This document shows, piece by piece, positions 25,525-33,294 of a DNA stretch of 64,000 nt. Within the stretch, counting starts at the first letter, position 1. Each line of letters begins with the position of its first letter. The position numbers and the translations under genes were made by a program. The stretch is from CAVUFH01 sp963740835 (GTDB lineage: Bacteria > Actinomycetota > Acidimicrobiia > IMCC26256 > PALSA-610): NCBI GenBank assembly GCA_963740835.1, contig CAVUFH010000007.1, positions 310,001 through 374,000 on the forward strand, given 5' to 3'. Under the pieces are notes generated by a model. It was given only the letters and a program-made list of their open reading frames with translations. It ran no database searches and was not told the DNA's origin.

Positions 25525-26517
25525 CTATGACGTCTCGACACTAGATGCGCCGAGTCGCCGCTCGCGTATGCGGGAAGCCACGACGGCGACGGTGAGCAGC
25601 GCCACGATGACGCCGAGCGAGATCGGCGTCGGGAAGTGCACCCAGTGCGACACCGCCATCTTGACGCCGACGAACACGAGGATGAGCCCGAGCCCGTGGC
25701 CGAGGTAGTGGAGCCGGTCTTTCCACCCCGCGAGCAGGAAGTACGCAGCGCGCAGCCCGAGGATCGCGAACGCGTTCGAGGCGAACACCAGGTACGGCTC
25801 GTGGCTCACGGCGAGCACGGCCGGCACTGAGTCGACCGCGAAGATCACATCGGTGAACTCGACCACGACGAGCGCGGCGAGCAACGGCGTCGCGGCGCGC
25901 TTCATGTTCACCTTGGTGAAGAAGTGGTGACCGTCGAGCTCGGGCGACACCGGCATGAACCGCCGGAGGAACCCGACCGCGCGGTCGTGGCCGTGCACGC
26001 CTTCGTCGGCGCGGTGCCGCAGCACCTTGATCCCCGTGTACACGAGGAACACTCCGAACACGAGCAGCAGCCACCAGAACCGAGCGATGAGCGCGACGCC
26101 TGCCGCGATGAAGATGGCACGCAGCACGAGCGCGCCGAACACGCCCCAGAACAGGACGCGGTGCTGGTACCGCAACGGGATCGCGAACGTCGAGAAGATG
26201 ACCGCCCACACGAACACGTTGTCGACCGACAACGACTTCTCGATCAGGTACCCCGAGAGGTACTCACCGGACGCGGCCCCGCCCCACGTCGCCCACACCA
26301 CGACACCGAAGCTCAATCCACACGCGACCCACACGAGCGACTCGACGAGCGCGCGCCCCGGCGTCGGCTCCTTGTCGCCGCGGTGAAGCATCAAGTCGAT
26401 GCTCAACATCACGACGATCGTCAGCAGCAGCCCTGCCCATGCGATCGCCGGCACGTCGATGTCGACGAAGGATCCGCCCTCACCGGACTTGGTCACGGCG
26501 GTGGAGCTGAGCAACAT
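25525..26517 (-). CDS. TerC-family membrane protein, likely manganese efflux
   Basis: A 330-residue protein with about nine membrane helices. The TerC metal-site segments are seen as EKSLSVDNVFVWAV near residue 95 and VVEFTDVIFAVDSVPAVLAV near residue 225, each with acidic residues inside the membrane. TerC relatives export Mn2+, protect against tellurite, or metallate exported proteins. The assignment to manganese is supported by the yybP-ykoY riboswitch directly upstream. ATG 26517 has the Shine-Dalgarno GAAAGG 7 bases upstream (complement of 26525-26530), and that site lies inside a hairpin. Confidence 0.9.
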   Translation of the reverse strand: MLLSSTAVTKSGEGGSFVDIDVPAIAWAGLLLTIVVMLSIDLMLHRGDKEPTPGRALVESLVWVACGLSFGVVVWATWGGAASGEYLSGYLIEKSLSVDNVFVWAVIFSTFAIPLRYQHRVLFWGVFGALVLRAIFIAAGVALIARFWWLLLVFGVFLVYTGIKVLRHRADEGVHGHDRAVGFLRRFMPVSPELDGHHFFTKVNMKRAATPLLAALVVVEFTDVIFAVDSVPAVLAVSHEPYLVFASNAFAILGLRAAYFLLAGWKDRLHYLGHGLGLILVFVGVKMAVSHWVHFPTPISLGVIVALLTVAVVASRIRERRLGASSVETS

Positions 26518-26522
26518 GCATC

Positions 26523-26678
26523 GACCTTTCGAATCAGTGAGTGTGATTCGAAGGTCTCCCCCAGCCGATGTGTCGCCAGATCACGGCCGGTGACACCGGG
26601 ATGGTTCGAGCGCGCGGCTCGAGGTCACCCGTACTGACGATGCCACCTGCGCGGGGTACTCCCCTTCAGAAGCGACCA
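26523..26678 (-). ncRNA. yybP-ykoY manganese riboswitch with translational expression platform
   Basis: Read on the minus strand, the conserved 5' block AAGGGGAGTA (complement of 26657-26666) and 3' block GGGGGAGACCTTCG (26549-26562) match the yybP-ykoY (Mn2+) aptamer, and the gene behind is terC, a typical partner. GAAGG near the 5' end can pair with CCTTC at the 3' end to form the closing helix. Alternatively GACCTTCGAATC (26545-26556) pairs with GATTCGAAAGGTC (26523-26535), hiding the GAAAGG ribosome site. Metal binding should favour the first pairing and turn translation on. Confidence 0.88.
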
Positions 26679-26687
26679 GGGTAGCCG

Positions 26688-27200
26688 TCAGGGCCGGGGT
26701 CGCGCGCTCCCGATCGGCCGTTCGGCCGACCACGGGAAGTCGATCCAACGATCGGTGCGACGCCACACGAAGTCGCTGCGGACGATCGAGCGCGGCTTTT
26801 CGTCGAGCACGGCGGCGCGCACCTCGAGCACCGCGGGCGCGCACTTGTCCATCACGAGGCCAGCGTCTCACCAGTAGTCGGCGACGTCGTCGGGGATGAA
26901 CACCCGCCGGTTCGCGACGTCGTCGAGGTTGAGGACCCGGCGGCAACTCGACCGGCACGTCCAGCCGTTCGTCGATGCCGGTGTAGAACTCGACGTTCAC
27001 CGTCGCGACGTTCTTGTGGCCGAGCGCGTACGCGAGGGCACCGCCGATCACCGGCCGCCTCGCGCGATCGCCACCAGCCAGTCGGGTTCGTACCACTGGC
27101 GCGCACGGATTCGGCGAGTTCGCGCACCGCACGTGAGAAGGCCCTCGCAGCTGAGGACCTCGCGTGCGACCGCCTCGACCGCCTCCGCCCTGACCGCACA
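26688..27200 (-). pseudogene. Phosphoribosyltransferase (Gpt-like) gene broken by several indels
   Basis: Reading three frames in turn on the minus strand gives a continuous Gpt-like protein: REVLSCEG, then AVRELAESVRAS, EPDWLVAIARGG, IGGALAYALGHKNVATVNVE, the PRPP-loop region RRVFIPDDVAD with TGETLA, and EKPRSIVRSDFVWRRTDRW to a stop at 26688-26690. At least six single-base gains or losses separate these pieces, near 27140, 27091-27096, 27051-27060, 26936-26938, 26875-26879 and 26861. The amino acid pieces are otherwise well conserved, which fits local sequence error better than old decay. The start is not identified. The family salvages purine bases with PRPP. Confidence 0.75.
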
Positions 27201-27288
27201 CGACGAGCACGGCTCCCACGGTTGTGGCCCGCAATGGTTACAAGAACGTGACCAGTTCTTGATGACACGCACGAGAAGGAGAGGCACG

Positions 27289-27423
27289 ATGCGGGGACGT
27301 GCGACCCGGCGCGGGCGTGACGCGATCAGGCGGCGTGTGTCGGCGCTCCACCTCGCCGGGCACGCAATCCGTTCCGTCCCGCCGGTCGCACTCGGGCATT
27401 TGTTCGTACATCCGAACTATTAG
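27289..27423 (+). CDS. Small Arg-rich ORF, 44 residues
   Basis: ATG 27289 is preceded by a strong ribosome site (GAAGGAGAGG, centred 8-10 bases upstream) and reads MRGRATRRGRDAIRRRVS onward to a TAG at 27421-27423. The product is basic at the N-terminus and has a moderately hydrophobic second half. No similarity is recognised. The stop lies inside the putative MarR operator, 13 bases before the marR-type gene. It could be a leader peptide, a small protein, or chance. Confidence 0.4.
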   Translation: MRGRATRRGRDAIRRRVSALHLAGHAIRSVPPVALGHLFVHPNY

Positions 27424-27435
27424 TAGTATCGGAAT
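27412..27435 (+). promoter_or_regulatory. Promoter and likely operator of the MarR gene
   Basis: TAGTAT at 27424-27429 lies 6 bases before the GTG start, a leaderless -10. It is embedded in an imperfect palindrome with CCGA (27412-27415) and TCGG (27429-27432) as outer arms and CTA/TAG inside. A MarR-type repressor bound here would block its own promoter. The operator role is inferred. Confidence 0.5.
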
Positions 27436-27921
27436 GTGCGTAACAGCCAAGGAAATCGCCCACGCGACCCCGACCGGTCGGCCAACAGTGTGCTCTCCGC
27501 TTCGCGCGCGCTCGTCGGAGTTGCCGCGCGGTCCCTGGCCGACCTGGAAGCAGACCTGACCCTCACGCAGTACAGGGCGCTCGTCCTGCTCAGCCAGCGG
27601 GGTGAGCTGAACGCGCGATCACTTGCCGAAGCGCTCGAGATCAGGCCCTCGACGCTGACGGGCCTGTGTGACCGCCTCGAGGCCAAGAAGCTGATCACGC
27701 GCGCGACCTCGAGTGAGAGTCGCCGCGAGGTCGTCCTCCGTGTGAGCGGGCGCGGGCGGGCACTCGTCCAAGCGGTCACCGAGCGCCGGCAGCGTGAGAT
27801 CGCCCGCATCCTCGACCGGCTCAGCGCGCCGGCCCGCCGTCGTGTCGCCGATGCGTTCGCCGCGTTCGCGACCGCAGCCGGAGAGCTCCCCGATGACGCA
27901 TGGAAGTTGGGTTGGACGTGA
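27436..27921 (+). CDS. MarR-family transcriptional regulator
   Basis: A 161-residue winged-helix dimeric regulator. The DNA-binding part is at residues 45-110, with LTQYRALVLLSQRGELNARS and the recognition helix region RPSTLTGLCDRLE. The wing carries SESRREVVLRVSGRGR, a typical MarR wing. The gene overlaps the ClC channel gene by 22 bases, so the regulator and channel are cotranscribed and the regulator may control the channel. GTG 27436 fits the -10 box 6 bases upstream. Confidence 0.9.
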   Translation: MRNSQGNRPRDPDRSANSVLSASRALVGVAARSLADLEADLTLTQYRALVLLSQRGELNARSLAEALEIRPSTLTGLCDRLEAKKLITRATSSESRREVVLRVSGRGRALVQAVTERRQREIARILDRLSAPARRRVADAFAAFATAAGELPDDAWKLGWT

Positions 27922-29219
27922 TCGGGCGCGTGCGCGTGACGCCTTCCATGCTGCGCCGCCGCGAACAACTGAGCGCGTTCGCGCAACGTTCGAAGGAGGT
28001 CATCCTCTTCGCCGCGGTCGTCGGCGCCGCGACCGGCCTCATCGTCGGCCTGTTCGAGCGAGTTGTCCAAGACGGCATCGACCACATCGACAAGGGGCCG
28101 CCATGGGTCGGCGCGGCAATGCCGTTTGTCGGGCTCGCGCTTGCTGCGGTCTGTTTGCGCTGGATCGGCGCCGGCATCTCGCCCGCCACCGCGGACGAGT
28201 ACCTGTTGGCCTTCCACGATCCCGAGCACCAACTCGGATTGCGGGCGCTGATCGCGCGAATGCTCGCGGCGGTCGCGACGCTCGGGAGCGGCTGCCCCAT
28301 GGGGCTCGAAGGCCCGTCGCTGTACAGCGGCGCTTCGCTCGGGAACATGCTCCAGCGGCGACTCCCAAGGCTCTTCTCTGCACAGAATCGCCGCGTTCTC
28401 CTCGTCGCCGGGGCCGCGGCCGGCGTGGCCGCGATCTTCAAAGCGCCGGCGACGGGCGCCGTGTTCGCGTTGGAGGTCCCGTACCAGGACGATCTCGCCC
28501 GGCGCATGCTGCTGCCCGCACTCGTCGCGTCGGCGAGCGGCTACCTGACGTTCGTCGCGCTGCACGGCACCGCGCCCCTGTTGCCGGTGTTCGGGACCGC
28601 GCCGTTCTCGACGAAGGATCTCGTCGGGGCGATGGTGATCGGCCTTCTCGCCGGCTTCGGGGCTCGGATCTTCTCCTACATGGTCCGCGCGGCCAAGCGG
28701 GTCGCGGGCCGGGTGAGTCCGCTGTGGCGTGTCCCGGCCGCGGGCATCTCGCTCGCGCTCTTCTTCGGGGCTTCCCGGGTCCTCACCGGTCGCGATCTGG
28801 CGACGGGCACGGGCTACGACACGATCCGCTGGGCCCTCGAGCCCTCACGCGGCTTGTGGCTCATCGGCGCGATGTTGCTCCTGCGTTGTCTTGGCACGAC
28901 GGCCACGGTCGCAGGTGGCGGGGTCGGCGGCCTCTTCATCCCACTCGTGGTCGCGGGCGCGCTCTCGGGACGCATCGTCGGCGGCACGTTCAACGCGCTC
29001 GACAGCTCGTTGTTCACGGTCATCGGTGTTGCGGCATTCCTCGGTGCGGGCTACCGGGTCCCGCTCGCGGCAGTGATGTTCGTGGCGGAAGCAACCGGGA
29101 GGCCCGGATTCGTCGTGCCCGGTCTCATTGCAGCCGTCGTTGCCGAACTCATGATGGGCCGGCTCTCGGTCACGACGTATCAGCACCGGCCCGAACCAGA
29201 GCTGCCCGTGGGCACGTGA
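27900..29219 (+). CDS. ClC-family chloride channel/transporter
   Basis: A 439-residue membrane protein with the ClC helix pattern. The selectivity segments read GSGCPMGLEGPS near residue 128 (GSGIP and the GxEGP gating-Glu loop), FKAPATGAVFALE near residue 185, and GGGVGGLFIPLVVAGA near residue 340 (the GxFxP block). A gating Glu is therefore present. The protein moves chloride or a related anion, perhaps in exchange for protons. ATG 27900 overlaps the MarR gene; GTG 27918 is a possible later start. No CBS domains follow. Confidence 0.9.
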   Translation: MEVGLDVIGRVRVTPSMLRRREQLSAFAQRSKEVILFAAVVGAATGLIVGLFERVVQDGIDHIDKGPPWVGAAMPFVGLALAAVCLRWIGAGISPATADEYLLAFHDPEHQLGLRALIARMLAAVATLGSGCPMGLEGPSLYSGASLGNMLQRRLPRLFSAQNRRVLLVAGAAAGVAAIFKAPATGAVFALEVPYQDDLARRMLLPALVASASGYLTFVALHGTAPLLPVFGTAPFSTKDLVGAMVIGLLAGFGARIFSYMVRAAKRVAGRVSPLWRVPAAGISLALFFGASRVLTGRDLATGTGYDTIRWALEPSRGLWLIGAMLLLRCLGTTATVAGGGVGGLFIPLVVAGALSGRIVGGTFNALDSSLFTVIGVAAFLGAGYRVPLAAVMFVAEATGRPGFVVPGLIAAVVAELMMGRLSVTTYQHRPEPELPVGT

Positions 29220-29245
29220 GGCAACCGACGTAGTGTGCTGCGCTG

Positions 29246-30319
29246 GTGCCGCCCGAACCGGATCCTGCTCCGCCGCACCAGCCAATGAACCGCAAGGCTG
29301 TCGCGTTGTTCGCGATCCCGATGGCCGTGCTCACGATCCTCGGCTGGGTCGGCGACGCGCTCGCGCCGAGCCTCCTCGACCGCGCCCCGTTGCTGCTGCT
29401 CGTGTGCAACCCGAGGCTGCGCAACCTCGTGCTCGTGTCCCCGATGGTGGACGTCACGCCGTTCGTGGTCGTCGCGGTCGGGCGCCTGGTGATCAGCGAC
29501 CCGCTCTTCTACTGGTTCGGCCGCCGCTACGGCGACACGTCCATCCGCTGGATGGAACGCAAGCTCGGGCCGAGCGCGGGCACCGTGCTCTGGGCCGAGC
29601 GACTGTTCCGCAAAGCCGCGTGGCCGGTGGTCGCGCTGATGCCGAACAACCTCATCTGCCTGCTCGCGGGCGCGACCGGCATGGCATGGGCCGGCTTCGC
29701 GATCGTGAACGTCACCGGCACCCTCGTGCGCGTCCTCGGTGTCCGTCTCATCGGCGCCGCGTTCTCCGACCCGATCCTCGCGTTCAACGCATGGATCGGA
29801 CGCAACCGACTCGTGCTCACCCTGATCACGATCGGCATCACGTTCCTGCTCGTCGCGCGCAGCGCGCGGCACGGCCGCGAACCGGTCGAATCACCCGGCG
29901 AACTCGCCGCCGAGCTCGACGGCATGTACAAAGACGCCGTGGCGAAGAACGTGGTCGGCACCGACCTGGAACCCTGCGGCTTCGAGCCACTCACGGGCTT
30001 CTACCGCGACGGCTGCTGCAACACCGGCGGCGACGACCCTGGCGTGCATGTCGTGTGCGCGCAGATGACGGCCGAGTTCCTCGCGTTCTCGCAAGCCCAG
30101 GGCAACGATCTGTCGACGGCGATGCCCGACGCAGGCTTCCCCGGTTTGCAGCCGGGCGACCGCTGGTGCCTGTGCGCATCGCGCTGGCAGGAAGCGTTGG
30201 ACGCGGGTGTCGCGCCGCCCGTGTACCTCGATGCGACCCACGTCCAGGCCCTGGAGTGGTGCTCGCTCGACGCCCTGCGCCGCCACGCGGTCGACGAACC
30301 TGGTCGGGCCAGCTCCTGA
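29246..30319 (+). CDS. DedA-like membrane protein fused to a DUF2237 domain
   Basis: A 357-residue two-part protein. Residues about 15-215 are a DedA/SNARE-associated-type membrane domain, with ISDPLFYWFGRRYGD and RLFRKAAWPVVALMPNN before further helices. After a short linker, residues about 235-350 are a complete DUF2237: NVVGTDLEPCGFEPLTGFYR, DGCCNTGGDDPG, FLAFSQAQGNDLST and GDRWCLCASRW, rich in conserved Cys. DUF2237 is usually a separate protein of about 120 residues. One open frame with no gap supports a true fusion. GTG 29246 follows TAGTGT (29231-29236) by 9 bases. Confidence 0.85.
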   Translation: MPPEPDPAPPHQPMNRKAVALFAIPMAVLTILGWVGDALAPSLLDRAPLLLLVCNPRLRNLVLVSPMVDVTPFVVVAVGRLVISDPLFYWFGRRYGDTSIRWMERKLGPSAGTVLWAERLFRKAAWPVVALMPNNLICLLAGATGMAWAGFAIVNVTGTLVRVLGVRLIGAAFSDPILAFNAWIGRNRLVLTLITIGITFLLVARSARHGREPVESPGELAAELDGMYKDAVAKNVVGTDLEPCGFEPLTGFYRDGCCNTGGDDPGVHVVCAQMTAEFLAFSQAQGNDLSTAMPDAGFPGLQPGDRWCLCASRWQEALDAGVAPPVYLDATHVQALEWCSLDALRRHAVDEPGRASS

Positions 30320-30466
30320 CGCCGCCGCCGAGGACCTGCGTGCGCCCGGATTGACGCGCCTGCGTCACGGAACCGGGTCGCCGACCACGTAACCTGGGTA
30401 CCGAAGTACTTGCCGCGAGCGGCCCGGGTGTTCTGCGGGCCCGCGGTATCGATGACGGAGATCCCC

Positions 30467-30751
30467 ATGGCCACACGACGCACGTCCTTCGACAAGCTCC
30501 AGCGCGAACGGGCAAAGAAGGCCAAAGCCGCAGGTAAGCGTGAACGCCGCCAAGAGCGGGCAAACGGCGAAGACCTCGATCCGGACCAGGAACTGGCCCC
30601 GGTTGCCGTCGAGCAACTGTCGGCCGGTGAGCTGATGGAGCGCCTCGAAGTGCTCCACAACCGCTTCGAGGACAACCTCATCGACTTCGACTCGTTCGAA
30701 GACCAGAAGCGCGAGCTGCTCGAGCGGCTCGCGTCGCTCCCGCTGGACTGA
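30467..30751 (+). CDS. Small highly charged coiled-coil protein, unknown function
   Basis: A 94-residue protein, very rich in Lys, Arg and Glu. Residues 1-35 are basic (KLQRERAKKAKAAGKRERR); residues 50-90 form an acidic amphipathic helix pair with GELMERLEVLHNRFEDNLI. The C-terminal part vaguely resembles SHOCT-like helical pairs. ATG 30467 has GGAG at 30457-30460 as ribosome site, and TAACCT about 85 bases upstream could be its -10. It converges on the cyclic-nucleotide-binding gene. No function is assigned. Confidence 0.7.
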   Translation: MATRRTSFDKLQRERAKKAKAAGKRERRQERANGEDLDPDQELAPVAVEQLSAGELMERLEVLHNRFEDNLIDFDSFEDQKRELLERLASLPLD

Positions 30752-30772
30752 ACGTCCGGAGGCGTTTCTCCG

Positions 30773-31240
30773 CTACGGGTACAGGCGGCTGTCGAGCTCG
30801 CGGACGCGCGCGGCCATCGCCTCGAGCAGCTTCAGCGAGAACGACGGGACGTCGTGGACGAGGCGGCTCAGCGATCGCCGGCTGATCTCGGCGACCTCGA
30901 GGTCGCTGTCGGCGTCGACGGTCGCGTTGCGCTTCGACCGGGCGAGCAGCGCCAACTCCCCGACCGCGTCGCCGCCCCCGATCAGCGCGACGCGGCGACC
31001 GTTGCGCGAGACGCGCGCCATCCCGGTGAGAATGACGTACATCGAGTCGCCGTCCTCGCCTTCGGTCATGAGCCGGGTGCCCTTGGGTATGCGGCGGATC
31101 TTCGCGAGCTTGGCCACCTTGCGCAGCTCCCGCGTCGAACAGAGCGAGAAGAGCCGAGTGTTCGCCAGCGCGCCGGCGATGCCGGGCAGCGGTACTGCCG
31201 ACTTGTCGCGCGTCAACGCGCCAACGGTCACAGGATGCAT
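30773..31240 (-). CDS. Stand-alone cyclic-nucleotide-binding domain protein
   Basis: A 155-residue protein made of one cNMP-binding domain without a DNA-binding domain. The phosphate-binding cassette reads GELALLARSKRNATV, keeping the Glu and Arg that contact the ribose and phosphate, so cAMP or cGMP binding is plausible. A C-terminal helix (FSLKLLEAMAARVRELDSRL) could be an effector or dimer helix. ATG 31240 has GAGGGAG as ribosome site. It is one of four such domains in the window. Its partner is unknown. Confidence 0.87.
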   Translation of the reverse strand: MHPVTVGALTRDKSAVPLPGIAGALANTRLFSLCSTRELRKVAKLAKIRRIPKGTRLMTEGEDGDSMYVILTGMARVSRNGRRVALIGGGDAVGELALLARSKRNATVDADSDLEVAEISRRSLSRLVHDVPSFSLKLLEAMAARVRELDSRLYP

Positions 31241-31266
31241 ATTCGTCTCCCTCGTCGGCCGGAACG

Positions 31267-31704
31267 CTACCTGCTCGCGTACTCGTCGACCCCGGGATCG
31301 CCGCCCGCAGCCGCGATGGCCAGACGCGGGAGATAGTGGCCCCAGCCCTCGCCGTGGCGCTCGGCGGCGCCATCGGCCGGGAGGTCGTAGTGCCGTAGGC
31401 GCACGAGCGTGCCGTCGCCTTCACGCGCGAGCGTCACCTCGACGGTCGATGTGCCCGGCGGCATCCCCGCCGACCCTTCCCACCCCCACGTGAAGACGAT
31501 CCGTTCGCTCGGGACGACCTCCACGATCGATCCCGCGGCGACGTCCCGACCCGTGACGTCGACCCGGAAGGCGCCACCCGGACGCGCGTCGATGTCGGCG
31601 GCCACACCCATCCACTGACACATGCGTTCGCTGTCCGTGAAGAACGGGAACACGGTCGTTGGGCTGGCCTCGATGTAGATCGACAGCTCGACCGCGTCGC
31701 TCAC
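31267..31704 (-). CDS. SRPBCC/AHSA1-family protein
   Basis: A 145-residue START-like fold protein. Conserved parts are SIYIEASPTTVFPFFTDSER, PGGAFRVDV and VFTWGWEG. Members bind hydrophobic ligands or act as Hsp90 co-chaperone-like proteins. GTG 31704 overlaps the ArsR stop as GTGA, the common ArsR-SRPBCC operon. Function beyond ligand binding cannot be told. Confidence 0.87.
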   Translation of the reverse strand: MSDAVELSIYIEASPTTVFPFFTDSERMCQWMGVAADIDARPGGAFRVDVTGRDVAAGSIVEVVPSERIVFTWGWEGSAGMPPGTSTVEVTLAREGDGTLVRLRHYDLPADGAAERHGEGWGHYLPRLAIAAAGGDPGVDEYASR

Positions 31705-32063
31705 GCGCGCCCTTTCGTAGCGTTGCGCCTCGAGTTCGCACGAGCCGGTGCCTTGGTGCGCCGTGTGCGCTCCTCGGACTCCGCGGCCCGCTTCAGATCG
31801 ACGAGGCCGTCGCGCCACATCGTCTCCAGCCACGTCCGCAGTTCGGCGAACCCCTCGGGCCGCGCGCGATACCAGCGCCGGGTGCCGTCCGGCCGCACGA
31901 CCACCAGTTCGGCGTCCTCGAGCGCGCGCAGGTGCTGCGACACCGCGGGGCGGCTGATCGGGAAGCGCGTCGCGATGTCGCCCGCGGTGCGTTCGCGATC
32001 GCGGACCAACCGCAGGATCTGCCGGCGGGTCGGTTCGGCGAGCGCACGGAGGGCCGCGTCCAT
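31701..32063 (-). CDS. ArsR-family winged-helix regulator
   Basis: A 120-residue repressor. The winged helix is at residues 5-85, with LAEPTRRQILRLVRDRERTA and the recognition helix SRPAVSQHLRALEDA. It has no metal-binding Cys pair, so it belongs to the non-metal ArsR group usually paired with SRPBCC proteins. The basic C-terminal tail is unusual. ATG 32063 lies 7 bases after TAGGCT (complement of 32071-32076), a leaderless start. Confidence 0.9.
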   Translation of the reverse strand: MDAALRALAEPTRRQILRLVRDRERTAGDIATRFPISRPAVSQHLRALEDAELVVVRPDGTRRWYRARPEGFAELRTWLETMWRDGLVDLKRAAESEERTRRTKAPARANSRRNATKGRA

Positions 32064-32151
32064 GAAATCCAGCCTAGCGAGATCGCACGCGAGTGTGTAG
32101 CTTGTTGCTTACGTAAGTGAATGACTACATATAGGACCAGGAGACACGCAC
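32064..32151. promoter_or_regulatory. Divergent control region with palindrome CTTACGTAAG
   Basis: The 88-bp gap between the ArsR gene and the TIGR03086 gene holds the perfect 10-bp palindrome CTTACGTAAG at 32108-32117. It also holds the minus-strand -10 TAGGCT and an AGGAG ribosome site (32138-32142) for the plus-strand gene. The palindrome is a good candidate ArsR operator that could govern both directions. Confidence 0.55.
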
Positions 32152-32709
32152 ATGGAATCGCTGCACGCGCTCGAACTGGCATTCGCGAACACTGGTCGGC
32201 TGATCGCCGGCGTGCGGGCCGATCAGTGGGAGGTGGGCACCCCGTGCGAGAAATGGGACGTCCGCCAGGTCGTCAATCACGTGACCTCGGTGGTGCAGAT
32301 GTTCGGCGCAGCCGCGGCGGGAGACTCGGCGCCCCCGCGCCCCACTGATACCGACGTGCTCGGCGACGCTCCGGCCGCGACGTTCGGGGAATCGGCCGCC
32401 GCGACACTCGCCGCGTGGCGTGGACGCGACTCGTTCGACGGCGACGTGATCCTGCCGCTCGGCCCGGTGCCGGCGCGCAACGCCATCGGCATCAACCTGG
32501 TCGACGCATGCGTGCACGGCTGGGACATCGCGATCGCCACCGGTCAACATCCAGACCTGGACCCGGAGGCGTGCGCGCTCGCGCTCGCGGCGTCGGAGCA
32601 GTTGCTTCCCACCGTGGGCCGGCGCGATCGCTTCGCTGAAGCGGTGCCGGTCCCCGACGGCGCTCCGGTGGCCGACCGCTTGGTCGCCTACCTCGGGCGC
32701 CGGGCCTGA
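32152..32709 (+). CDS. TIGR03086-family (DinB-like/maleylpyruvate isomerase-like) protein
   Basis: A 185-residue four-helix-bundle protein of an actinobacterial family related to mycothiol-dependent maleylpyruvate isomerase. The first helix region ends in GTPCEKWDVRQVVNHV and the later helix has INLVDACVHGWDIAIATGQ, whose His residues form the usual metal site. These proteins often act as thiol-dependent enzymes; the reaction here is not known. It is divergent from the ArsR gene and may be its target. Confidence 0.83.
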   Translation: MESLHALELAFANTGRLIAGVRADQWEVGTPCEKWDVRQVVNHVTSVVQMFGAAAAGDSAPPRPTDTDVLGDAPAATFGESAAATLAAWRGRDSFDGDVILPLGPVPARNAIGINLVDACVHGWDIAIATGQHPDLDPEACALALAASEQLLPTVGRRDRFAEAVPVPDGAPVADRLVAYLGRRA

Positions 32710-32719
32710 GCGAGGCACC

Positions 32720-33205
32720 TCACGGGGTGAGTTGCGCGACGAGCCCGTCGGGGTCTTCGACGAGCTCGATGTAGATCCCGAGTTCGGCGAAGGTGTCGAG
32801 GTACACGTAGTACAGCGTTCCGATGTGGCCGGACATCGCGCACTCGATGCCGTCTGCGCGCGCGGTCTCCACTTGGTCGTCGACACGCTCGACGAGAAAC
32901 GCGAGGTGGTGTGCCCCGGGGCCGTACTCGGCGAGGAAGTCGTGGGTGAGCCCTTCACCGTCGAGCGGCTGGATCAGTTCGATCTGCACCCGGCCACTGC
33001 GCCCGAACGCGAGCGACACGGACGACTCGATCTCGCGCCCGCGGTACCGGTACGGCGCGCCGATCGACGGGAACGTCGTCCACTTCGGACAGCCGATCGT
33101 CGCGGTGAACGCCTCCATCGCCGCGTCCAGATCGGCGACGACGAACGCCTCTTGGAAGAACCCCGCCCCCACCCGGGCGAGCAACGCATCCACCGCGCCG
33201 TCCAT
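32720..33205 (-). CDS. Glyoxalase/VOC-superfamily protein
   Basis: A 161-residue protein with one long VOC unit or two short ones: FFQEAFVVADLDAAMEAF and HHLAFLVERVDDQ supply the beta-alpha-beta-beta-beta starts, and LGIYIELVEDPDG holds the metal-ligand Glu position. VOC proteins include lyases, isomerases, dioxygenases and resistance proteins. ATG 33205 follows TAGGCT (complement of 33214-33219) by 8 bases. It converges on the TIGR03086 gene. Confidence 0.85.
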   Translation of the reverse strand: MDGAVDALLARVGAGFFQEAFVVADLDAAMEAFTATIGCPKWTTFPSIGAPYRYRGREIESSVSLAFGRSGRVQIELIQPLDGEGLTHDFLAEYGPGAHHLAFLVERVDDQVETARADGIECAMSGHIGTLYYVYLDTFAELGIYIELVEDPDGLVAQLTP

Positions 33206-33294
33206 ACGCGCGGAGCCTAGAGCGAAGTGGCGCCGGGGGAGGACGCATCCACCGCGGCTGAACGACGAACGCCGCACGCGGCAAGATGGGCGCC

